64,000 bases of DNA from contig OY755190.1 of assembly GCA_963576735.1 (NCBI GenBank), positions 9,107,695 to 9,171,694 on the forward strand, written 5' to 3'. This document shows, one piece after another, positions 46,534 to 59,300 of this stretch. The position numbers and the translations under genes are program-made. The notes below the pieces were generated by a model, which saw only the letters and a program-made list of their open reading frames with translations, made no database searches and had not been told where the DNA came from. The DNA comes from Bedellia somnulentella (lineage: Eukaryota; Arthropoda; Insecta; Lepidoptera; Bedelliidae). The first letter of the stretch is position 1, and each line of letters starts with the position of its first letter.

Positions 46534-46561
46534 ACAAATCACCTGTACAAAAAATAATAAT

Positions 46562-48860
46562 TTATGGATTTGGAACCGCCTCTGCAAGTTCAGACCAATC
46601 TGCCAAGAAAGTCGTTGCGTTGAGTAAATATGTTTGACAGATATTTCTCGCCTGAAAAGCGTTCAGAAGCGTTTCGCCTAAATGACGATTAACAATATTA
46701 GCACATTTTAAGTCTTCTAAAGCATGCGCATGATCTGATGAAATCGAATACACATAAGGAACCCGCTTTGAATAACGTGAGAGACCTAAATCCGGGCTGG
46801 CCGAAGAATTCTCTTCCGATTTGATTACTATAATTTGAGATTTCAGTGGTTTTGATCGGAGCTGAGAACTATCATAAGCAAGGGTATTTTCAATACGGGC
46901 TTGTGCAGCTTCTATTATTGCTTTTGAATATTGTGAGGAGAAGCGCACTTGTCCGTTTAAAGCTCGAAGGCAAACTTCAACCTTCTCATTCCAAGAAGTG
47001 GCATTCCTGAGATCTTGGGCAAGATGTTCAGATGTAGTACCAGCCATCAAAGAGTAAAGATGGAGAATCAAAGCGTCCTGTCTCTCATTTGGTTTGTCAC
47101 TGACTGTTGTCTTCAACCAAGTTTCCAAAGCGCTTGGGAAAGTGTCCGGGCTTGCATCAATACAGTAAATGATTCCTTCTAGACCTAAAATAAATAATAA
47201 TTATATTAATTAAATATATATATATATATAAATATCTAAGAATATTTTTGGCGGGTTGCAAAATAATATAGAAAACTGCTAGATGTATTAGTTGTACAGG
47301 ATAACAAGATTATTGATTCGATATAAGTTAGTTACTTTTAGTTCTATAATCTATAATCATATTTTAAACCAACAAGTAATTAAAAATTATACATACGTAT
47401 GTACATACTCACGGCTATAAATACCTAAAAGGGGTACCCAGAGCTTCAGAATCGGAAAATCATTGTTTTAATGTTTTTGATTATCGGGGTCCGACGGCAT
47501 CGCCCAAAAATCAATTAAAATGTACGATACCCTCTTACGATCACCCATTAGAAGAAATGGGATAGTGCTATTCTATGCCGACACTACACAGCAAAGTATA
47601 AAAAATATTCAGTAATTACCACGTTGTTCTAACACTGACGCCATTTCCAGTGCAACTATAGATCCCATTGAGTAGCCCAATAAAAAGAATTTATCCTTAA
47701 CCGACAACTGATTGAGCATAGTCTGTAACAAAAATATTTTATCGATCAAAACAATTCATTTAAATCAATTATTAGTTAATTTGATTCAATCATGAATGAA
47801 CCCTTAAAATATATCACGTTAGAAATATTAAAGTCACGTTAGAAATATTTCCTATTGCTATGGTCCGTATTAACACAAAATTACGACTCGTACATCAAAG
47901 GATAAATATACTCACGATAAAAATCTATAGAAAGGGTGTGTAGTATAGTGTTTAAAAGGGTTAACCAGAGTTTGATAATTAGAACTACTTCAGCCAATTT
48001 TGGAAGTGGAGTGGAAAAAGATTGGAATATTTATCTTCCCTACTGTCTTTTACTTCATCAAATACAAATGCAACAAAGCCTCATGTTTCTTAAACAGGCT
48101 CTAAACGAAGATTTGTGACATTAGTAAGTTATTACTACGACACAAAGTTACACCTTACAAACTACGCATACGGTCAGTTCTCTCGTACGGTGTTGCGTTC
48201 TCACACACCAGCGAGTGCCTGATTCCTCCCAGTGATACAGAATAGGTACTAAGCGGTTGGGGCACCTTGGTATGTTAGAAACTGCGAACCCTAAATTAGA
48301 ACATCCCTTGCCTCCTGAAGTCAGAGAAGCGCACTGTATGACATAAGCCTCCCATTTGGTCACCTAGTATGGTCTTCTTTCTCCTCTTTGACTGGTAAAG
48401 TTTAGGTACACACTTCTGCGCCATCAAATTTGAATTCTTTATGTATTTGCTTTTTAGAACATGGCACATTTGATGACACAATGATCCATGAGCTGTCCGG
48501 CACACATAAAATGACGGCAAAGCTGCGCAGGCAACATGGCCAGCAACAACCAATCTTTTTAAAAAAATAAGTAGCCACAAACAATTCTCACGGGAATAAA
48601 TTGGTCAGTACTCTTCTAAGCCGAAACTAAACTTCTTGAGAATTAGGTAGAGTTTAATTTAATTTAATAGCAATGATTCTTACATTAGCAAGTCGTAAGG
48701 CCATTTGTTGGATGCTCTCATGGGGATGATCGAACCCTGGCTGGAGTACAAACGCAGACATTTTGACGCGCTCGCACAGTTTATGGAAAGCGTTGTGTTG
48801 ACCATCCAAACCTGGCAACATCACTAGATTTGTCTTCTCGTACAAAAACTCGTCTTGACG
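46562..48860 (-). CDS. Copy B: thioesterase domain, triad intact
   Basis: Exons: 48684-48860, 47620-47722, 46562-47184 (last exon, 207 codons including TAA). This alpha/beta hydrolase releases the acyl chain from ACP. VMLPGLDGQHNAFHKL opens the fold. The nucleophile elbow is GYSMGS (Ser codon about 47669-47671), the Asp is in CIDASPD 26 residues later, and a His in NRHLGETLL is 184 residues after the Ser. Human FASN has Ser2308, Asp2338 and His2481, so the order and rough spacing agree. The retained triad suggests the domain still hydrolyses some ester or thioester. Confidence 0.88.
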
Positions 48861-51800
48861 CTGAAAATTAGATTGACAGTTATATTCTTTCTGCAAGCAT
48901 TTTTGATTATTCTTGCGATGAGAATAAAAAACAATATCTAAAATACAAAGGTTAAATATCATTTTTCATAGAATGTGTGTTCAGTGGATACGAGTCCTTG
49001 TTAACATCAATACTGTGTTTACAGACATGTGAGTGTATTTGGAAATCTACATCATATATATATATATATATACATACATATGAAAGAAAGTCTTGTTAGT
49101 TCCACTATTTATAACTCACGAACAACTGATCTGATTTGGCTGAGAATTGGTGAATTGGTGAGGAGGTAGCTTAAAACCAGGGAACCGACGAATAGTATAA
49201 AAAGTGTTGTGTACTTTTCATAATATTGTAGAAAGGAATGATTTGTTTGTATGTAGGTTTGTTGGTAATAAATTGGCTCCTCAACAACTATACCGATTTT
49301 AAAATTTCTTATACCATTGGGAAGCTATAACTTGCAGAAGTAACTTGTAGGCCATTTATCAGCACGCTTAACATCATCGGGATTTAGTAGAGATAAATAC
49401 ATAACACCATTTATGTGAACCCAGGGTCTTACACAAGTTATTAAGTTACCATAATTATTTTTAACATACATACATACATATACTCACGCCATTAGTTCCC
49501 ATTGGGGTAGGCAGAGACTATTGATCGCCACTTCGCACGATCCTGACAAACCTCTCTAGCTTCGTTTACATCCATCAATCTTTTCATACATGCTCTTTTA
49601 TTCTTCATACTTCGGACGCCAGCCTTTTTGAGCACACTCTCAATTTGGTCCAAGTGTGTTCTCCGTGGTCGTCCTCTACTAACATTACCATCCACACTAG
49701 CTCTATAGATCCCTTTTACCAATTTTCTATCATCCATCCTCTCTATGTGCCCAAACCATCTCAACATTCCTTTTTCTATCTTTCTTACAATATCATCTTT
49801 CACACCACACTTTTCACGAATAACACTATTTCTCACTCGGTCACATAATCTAACATTACAAATTTTTCTGAGGTGAGGAGAGGTTTTTCTTTTAATTATT
49901 TTTAAATACTGACATATTATACACAGAGCAAGCCCAAACTAAGTATAACTCGTATATGGGATACTTACTAAACGATATATTTAATATTATATACTACACA
50001 TATAAATGACATCCAAGACTAAGAAAAAATCATTTCTGCTCATCACATAAAATTTCTCTTAGCGGGGAGCGAACCCGCAACCTCCAGATCAAGATGCCAG
50101 TCACCTATCCACTCGGTCACAGATGTCGTCGATATTTGACTTACCATTGCAACATTTTGAGTAAGAGTCGGCATGACGATAAAATCATGTGAAGCTGTGA
50201 TTTCATCAGGATCCACTGTACTGAAAAATGCACTAAAAGCACTTTTGACAACAATTTCACTTGCTTCTTTTTCTATATCACGAATTCTGTAGGAAAAATA
50301 AAAAAAAAACAATTGAGCTGCTCTCTGTCTCTAACATTTCGTAACCTGATTTTATTAAACTTTTTGTAGAAAATATACCGAAGTTGTTATTTTGGATTAA
50401 TTATAGCAAATACTACCTATTTCTTTAAATTTACACCGTTTCCTAAGTATATATATATATACATATACTCACGGCTATAAATCCCTAGAAGGGGTAGCCA
50501 GAGCCAAGGAATTAGAAATTTCTCAGTCAGATAAATTACTGAGAAATTTCTGAGAAATAAAAATACAGTGAGAGTAAATTCAGCCACAACAAAGGCAATT
50601 GATTTAGAAACACATATATAAAAAAATATTTATTTTGGCCATGCATTTTTGACATTGATATAGTAGTCTTAGGAAACGGTGTAAATTTAAAGAAATAGGT
50701 AGTATTTGCTATAATTCATCCATGAAATATGAACTTTTATCTAAAAAATGCGCGTCCTTTCCAATTTTTAGAACATTTACTGAGATACTTACTTTGAAAT
50801 GGTAAGTTGGAATATTTGTTCTTGGGTGTAATTCTTTTCAAAATAAGTGTTCAGATAATTTGCTACATTATCACATTTTTCTGGTAATATGCCCATCTCT
50901 TGAAACGTGAGGTTTTCAGAAACGTCATATACTCGTATTCCTTAAAAAAAGTCAGTTGTTTATAAGAGACACATTTAACTTGTTAGTTGCTTATAAGAGA
51001 CACATTTAAGAAATCTTTAGGCTGAGATAAAAATATATAGAAATCGATAGTAACACAGCAAAAAATATATTGTAGTTATCTAATATGCCACTACATGGCA
51101 AAAAAAATGAATTGGTTAATACTTTTTATATGTATATATATATATATATATATTATCTAACCTTATCAGCCCCCTTAGCATGAGGCACGTGAAAGTGATT
51201 ATGTCATGTGAGAAGTTATAAGCTGACAGATTTTGTATGAATAATCTGTCAGTTTCTCACTCATCTGTCATTTATCATGGTTGTTAACCGTGAGGGAAAA
51301 CATCGTGAGGGAACCCATATAGCTGAGTTTCGTACAAAACGGCGACAGGCCTGCCCCCTATCACGTGAGTACACTGTCCATGCAAAACGTGGGTACTCTG
51401 AACGCCAGGTGACGAAGTCACGTGATGTTCAGAAGTATTAGTATCACTGCCAACTCCTTCGGGAATATTCGGCGTGAAAGTTTATGTTACGTTTATGTTT
51501 CTCACTTCTCATGTGACATACTCGCTTTCACACGCCTTATGCTAACTATACAGATGACATAATATTGCAGTAGTTTAGAAAAGTTATACGTGTAAAAAAT
51601 ATGAATACAGCAATGTAAATAAAGTACCTGCAATGGCGAGTATCCGTTCAACTAACTTCTTAGCTGGAGCTTGGTATTTTTTTGCCAAAACAACTGGTTC
51701 ATTAGCTTTTATTGCACTTTCTAATGCATCTACTACTGCAGTGTACGATAAACCGTTGTGTAATGATACTTCATCGTTAGATTCAAACTGTAAATAAAGG

Positions 51801-53305
51801 TAATTTATAAATTTTAATTTAGAGATTTTTAGGTTGATAGCCGACTGTATTTTTGAAATTGATAGTATGAATTTTTATTTTTTAAGTTTTTCACGATTGC
51901 ACATTATAATAAAAGCAACTATTGATGTTCGGATATTTTAATCGCGTGTTTAATTACATTGTTTTTAAAGCCCAACGTTTCGAAAACTTTTCAGTTATCA
52001 TGGTCACGGGAAGACTGAGGTGTTATTTGTCATTATACAGTACTATAAAATGATTAATACTACCTTCTCTTGTACTACTTAAATTTTGTGAAGGTAGTTA
52101 GTATTAATAATTTTATAGTACTGTATAGTGACAAATAACACCTCAGTCTTCCCGTGACCATGATAACTGAAAAGTTTTCGAAACGTCGGGCTTTAAAAAC
52201 AATTTAATAACACGCGATTAAAATAACCGAAAATCAATAGTGGTTTTGATAGTATGAAATTATTTTTGTGTGTTTGTGTATAGCACTACTCCATTTCTTC
52301 CCATGGGTAATCTACTAAGAGGCTACTAAGGGTATTGGGGCTTTTTAAGTGATCTTGGGCGATGCAGTTGGATACACATCATCAATGATACTTTATTTCT
52401 ACATACTATATCTTGTCCCCTATAGACTTCCAAATGTGAGTAGAAAGGGGTGGTAGTGGTGGTGGTAAGTACGGTATTTATTATGGACTAGTGGATCGTC
52501 CTAGCTTCGCACGGGTAGCGTTGTTTTTTTAAATATCTGAGGTTTCTTTCTTCAGTCCCTGCTTAAGCATTGTGAAATTCAGTGCAATGTTTTCAATTTA
52601 TTTAATTTATAGCACTCCCTAAACAGTGTAGTTTGGTGATTTTGAATGCGCTTTAATGAACGGTTCAGTATTTCCATTAAATAGCAAATTTTGGAATAAA
52701 ACGCTATGAAATATTTATAACAATCTGAAAAATAAATCATTACGTGATGTAGGATGCAACTACTGGCGCCATCTAGTATGTTATATATAAATTAATAAAG
52801 ATTTGGTTTTGGTCACCGGCGCGCTGGCTTATTTTATGTACAATTTCTGTATTTGTCTACCGATTTCTATGATTCTTTTTTTATTGAATAGGTAATAATG
52901 TTACCTTTTTTAAATTAGGGATCAGTGAGAGGTTTACAAACGTAAGAGTAAACAAATGTAATCAGAATGTTCCGAACTGATAAGCTATCAGGAATTACAC
53001 GTGTTATTGTGAGTCAACCGTAAAAGATAGACATAAACTGTTACGAATTTTTTTTTAGATAATTTTATGCAGAATTTTTCCGTCATACATGATTTCTATG
53101 TAAGTTTAACCATTAAGGCTGCACACGCGACGGAAGCTTAAAAAATGGAGTAACTTCTCCCGTTTTCCCAAAATTTCCCAAAATTCCCCTTTACTACTCT
53201 GCTGGAAAGTATACAAAAACCTGCGCAGGAGTATGAAGAATAATTGTACCAAGTTTAGTTAGAATCCGTCGAGTAGTTTTTGTTTCCATAAGGAACATAC
53301 AAACC

Positions 53306-53359
<54 letters not shown>

Positions 53360-56300
53360 AATTTTACTGATTGCATTTTTGGCATCAGTATCGATCCCTA
53401 ATCATCACCTGATAGTTATTTTGAAAATATATTTCATGTACAGAATTGACCTTCTACAGATTTATTATAAGTATAGATATTCAATCTGGAATAGAAATCT
53501 TTTTATTTTACATCACACTTCAAAAAATACTGCGATTATGCCTTAGACAGACCTTTATGCCTTAGACATACCTTCTAACTGGCGCTCTTAGCATTTACGA
53601 CCAATCACCCCAGTGTGTATACGAGTATGCCTTGCCTAACACCCTAGAAATATATTTTCAGAAAATTATTTATCTTATATCAAGACAGGCAGTATTCTAT
53701 CACAACTACTCAGAAGTGTAACATTTACTTGCATAATTGCAAAGCTACATTTATGATCTCTATTTTTTTATTACATTTTTATTAGGTACATTATGAATGC
53801 ATTGCTAGACTACTATTTTAATGCATCTTTCGGTGATTAGAAAATATCTTGAAAAAATACGATAAAGTATATTTTCAATACTTACTCGATTAATAGCCAC
53901 AGACAGCATTGTTGCTGGTAGTCCAGATTTGTGACGGTTGATACAAACTGTTTTTCCGATATCCGAATTATCAGAGACTATTGCAAAATACCTAAAATAA
54001 ATAAAGTTATTTGTAAATAAATAGATTTTTAGTATTATTATGTGAAGAGCTTAAAACGGCTATAAAATCTAAAAACACAATGCCTCTAAATTAATAATTC
54101 TATCACACTACGGGAAGATATGAATAAGTGCTATTCTACGCCAACACTACATATCTATAAAAAACTAGTTGACCCGCTCGTCTTTGTCTGTGTGACATAG
54201 CACCTAGTTTCTGTAGTTTAGGCTTGATTGAATACAAAACATCTAAAAATTAAAGAATTTTGACCCTCCTACCTACATAGTTAATGAAAGAAAATATCGA
54301 AATAGGAAAAAAAGAAAAAAAAGAAAAGCAATATTTTTGACATAATTTAAATAAATGATTTCGCTAAATTGGGCCCACAATCAGTAATTTCTGATTTAAA
54401 ATAAATTCTTCTGATTTAAAATTCTTGATAAACAAGCATGCTAATGTTTGTACTGCTTAGTCCAGAATTCAGTTAAAATACTTTTAACTTCAAACCCCAT
54501 TCTAAATTAATTTTAAAATGCTCATTAATGATAGCTGAAACATGATATATGATAACTGAATAAATTTGTGTTCCATACTTAATGTTAGGACAGAATCTGC
54601 GGCTGACTTTGTCAATGATGTCAATGCTGACCGCTGCTCCAAATTGGCTTGTAAGCTTGTGTCCAGCTAATACGAATATACCTTCAAATGCTTGATTGTT
54701 GTCCTCAGCTAGCAATTTTTCTACATTGCTGGTATTTTTCAGCTCTACCTGCGTTATTTTTACTTTGAGGCCATTTTTCTCCCATATTCTGTAATGGCAA
54801 AAATAGCAAAACCGAGTCTTATTTCAAAATACTTTTTAAAGTTTTCTAGTTTATTTTGCTTGTTTAATTTTTATCAATTGTTTATATTATGTATATATTC
54901 CGATGACTTTTTTATCTTTGAGAGTTTCCAAAGTTCTGATCGATAAATAAATATCTTTGATGCCGACTGTATTACTTACTTATTTTTCATCTTTATGAAT
55001 CCGTCTACAGCTTGATTTTTGGACAGATTTAGGGTAATATGTACAGCTCCACGGGCCCCAAGCATATCTATCACTTTAGCAACAGCTCCTTCATCAGCGT
55101 CTAATGACACAACCACGTGTCTTTTTTGTGAAGAGACATATAATCTGGAACACATTTAAAAAAAGAAACATTCAAATAAACTTTCGTATCAATTATTTAA
55201 AATTTATTAATGAAATATAGAAATAAGACTGGTCTCTGGCACATTGGTCGCGTAGTCCCTTTGTATCTATTTTTTTCTTTGGGCAAAATATGTGCTAAAT
55301 TAAATCGTAGCGTGTAGATATTCCCTTAAAATATTACATGTACATTGATATAATAAACATGTTTGGTTATTTTCTTAGTAAGAATGAGGATTTTTAATTT
55401 GGTTATTTTTCATACAAATAATTTCCTCAAAAGTCATGCTTTTTAGGACTTTTTGAGAAATTATTAAATGATGAAAAAAATTCCAAAATACTTTATTTGA
55501 CTTTAAAACGAACAAGTTTTTATTTCTAGATCGCTGCTCGAAACACGTATGAAACTAACAACTACTATTAAAACAAACTGTGAGAGGACGTATAGTGATA
55601 ACAATAACAGTGTTTGGTCTATTAAAACGTATTCTGTAATATAGGATAAGTATAACTACAGTGTATACTATGGCAGAAAAAGAAATAATAAATCAAAAAA
55701 GGTGTTAATGAAATACGGCGATAGGCCTGCCCCCTATCACGTGAGTACACTGTCTAAGCAAAACGTGGGTACCTTCTCTGGAAACTAGATGGCGCTTGCC
55801 ATGTGAGTTCAGGAGTATTGGTACCTCTGCCAACCCCTTCGGGGATAAACGGCGTGAACGTTTATGTTATATTTATGTTATGTTATGTGTTAATGAAAAT
55901 CCCCTCATCTCATTAGTCTCTACGAAAAATATTTTCAACGTACTTTAACCACAAAAATATTTTTAGAAAGTTGAACTTAATAGCTATGTGAAGAGATGCG
56001 TATCTGCACTTCACTTTAGCTGCATGAAGCTATTCCAACATTCAATCAAAGACTAGACATTTTATTACCTTGGCACGGCTTGTTGTGAGTCTCCAAGAAG
56101 ATTTAGCAAAGCTCTGCCTCTATGTCTGCTTGCTGCCAGCAATTGAAATGCTCGGTCCGCGTCAAGAGCCCCGTAAGTAACTCTACTTAGCGGCCTGACG
56201 TAGCCCCGGGCTATACCCTCAGCCATCATCATTTGTATTTCCTGCACATTTCCAAAACGTCGTTAGATTATTCTTCATATTATCATATGTGTCTCCACAA

Positions 56301-59300
56301 AGGTGCTTCAGACTGTTCGGATTAGGTTATTTGATTACATAATACCTCGTTTTTGTGACCTTTTTTGAATTTCATTTTGATAGCCGGGTTTTTTTAAATG
56401 ATTTATTTTTGGATTTAATGGTAAATCTCTAAAATATAACAATGTTCAAAACATTATCATCAAGTGTTACTTGCATCGTCCGTCGGTGGAAAAGTTGCAA
56501 AAGATTTTAAATAATTCATGTGCATCATTGATAGAAAGGTAATGAGGGTGAATGTGGATAAAACTAAAACCATGGTTTTTCAGAGAGGAGCACATGACAA
56601 AATGCGTGATTGATATTGATGGTAAGAAAGTGGAACAAGTTAAAGGAGTTTGTATACCTGGGAAGTTTGTTTGAAAAGTGTGATGAAGATATCGAAAGCA
56701 GGGTGAAAAACGGTGATTAATAGAGCACTGAATATATAGTCTTATGGTGGATGATATTAAATTGGTGAAAGAGATTTATAGAATCGTAATGTCTATAGAG
56801 GACAATTAGTGACGGCACATTTTGGCTTTCGCAGTCTGAAGAATATAATATATTATTAAATAAAAAAAGGACCGCTTTCAGCCATTCGACAGTCAAGAAC
56901 AGAGTCGTCTACGTGTGCATGCATGCATTTTGATATTTTTTATATATCTTTATAAACAATTTAAAACAATTATGACTATTAACGGAGTAATCGCGTAATA
57001 TATGTATATACAAATAATAGCATATATGAAAAGATTGATGAATGTAGACGAAGCTCGTGAGGTTTACCAGGATGGTACAAAGTGGCGATCGATGGTATGT
57101 GCCTACTCAAGTTCTTCAAGTTACATAATTATCAGTTACCTGCATTTGCTCGAACTCATTTTCTGAAAATAGGCCAGAAAAATTCACAGGCTTGTAGTGC
57201 CTTTCTCTTGTTAAATTATTCATTCCAAATTCATATGTTTCATTATTCGTTATTTGAATAACATCAATAAAAACAGCAGAACAGCATTGTAAAGCCACCT
57301 GAAAGTAATATATTTGAAAGAATTATTCTAGACCTATTGTCTATTAATCCATATCCTGAATGCTCATCATCAGCAGTTCTCAAAATCTTGCGCTTTACTT
57401 ACTGTTATGCCAATATCAAGAGAAAATGTATTCTTGAATATATTATTCTGATTTGCTATTTTATATATTCTATAACTATAACAAAACTGTACCGGAGGCA
57501 AACAATATATTGTATCTATTAAATCGAATGTATGTGATATAAAGCTTATACCGAAAATGATATAGGTATGTCAATCTTTCAAAGACTCTCGTGTTTTGTA
57601 CTTTATTAATAAAATAAGGAGAACTTTAGCGTTTATTGAATTTAATGTCCTAATATCTTGGAGCACACAAATTCAGGAATGGTTGTAAAATTAGCAACAT
57701 TTTTACTGAACATATCGCTTCATTTTTACTACTTGATTTTACGATCGATGACATCATTAATAGTAATATTTTAAAAAACATCTTAAAAAACATAGATATT
57801 TACAAAATTTGTCATTTTCAATTAAAAATATTCAAATTAGTCTTCTAATTTGTGTTTGCTATCGAAAAAAAAATTTAAAATACACAATAATAAACTTAAC
57901 GTATCAAATTCGTGGTCAATGGCAAATAAAATTTACATTTTGATACCCTTGAGAGAGTCAGTTTTGGGTTACTTACGTTTTTTAAGTATCCTCCGAGGCA
58001 ACAGATTACAACCTCGCATCCTTTGCCACAGGTTTTATGTTTAATCATGTCGCCAAAAGAACCATCCCTAGAATTGCTGATGTGGTCATCTGAAACACAA
58101 TTTAATTGATCTACTTTAAGTTTTATATTTAAAGCGTTCACATCTTCAGATTTCGATGGGCTATGAGAGTTCCATCCGAGTTTTTCGGGTTGGCGTATTA
58201 TGTCACTTTGTTAGAAGAAACTCTTAATTATATTAATCTAACACGTGTATTAGTGTCCTCAAGACTTTAGAAGTAAAGACTTGAGGACACTAATACTACT
58301 ATTAATAATCTAGATAGATGACTCATGAATTAATATTATAAAGAAAGCTAAAAATTTGAAGTCCAACCTAAGATTAAACTCATGCCTCTCAGCTTCAAAG
58401 CTGGTGTGTTATCCCATTGCGAAAATAAACAGTAAGAAAATAAAACTTCAATAGGTTAAGGCATATTTCTTAATCACCTGGTATAGTAGGAAACATTCTC
58501 TTGAGAAATCTCTTCTTGTGCATGTCACTTACAGTAGCATATACTTTACATTTTAAAGCAAGTGCTAAAGAAAGAACAGCTTGCCCAAGAGCTCCAGTCG
58601 CACCATGCACTAGAATTGACATTCCTGGCATCAGTTCACATTTGATACCCTATAAATAAAATAAATATGGCTTAAATGACAAATATAATTATTTTATTGT
58701 TCTCATAACTGCTACATAACATAAAAAAACATAAACGTTCACGCTCGAATATCCCCGAAGGGGTTGGCAGAGGTAATAATACTTCTGAACATCACGTGAC
58801 TTTGTTATAACTGCTACCACTCCAGAAAAAGTTGTCGATAAACATTTTATAGTATTGGAAATTTCAAAGCATATTATGTTAAAATAACGGCTTATTGGTA
58901 ATGGGATATCAACAACCGATCACATAAAAATTTAAAATCCCTTTGGCACTTCGAACTACACAAGCACAAATAAATACATACATACATATACTCACGGCTA
59001 TAAATCCCTTAACGGGGTAGCCAGAGCTTTGCAATAAGAAATTCTTCAGCCATTTTTGGAAGTTGAATGGGGAAAAGATGGTAATGATAAATGTTTTTGG
59101 TGACGGGTCTCCAACCACATCGCCCAAAAATCACTTAAAAATCCCCTGTACCCTTAGTCGCCTCTTACGATCACCCACGGGTGGAAATGGGGTAGTGTTA
59201 TTCTAAGCCGACACTACACGGCAAATAAATATCATCATCATTATAATATAATTGTAATAAAGATAGATAGACAAATATCAGATTTTCGCACTTGGTCTCT

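Noticed and set aside
53194..53385. Frame with repeated CLSVCLSV
   Set aside because: Translation of the GACA microsatellite.
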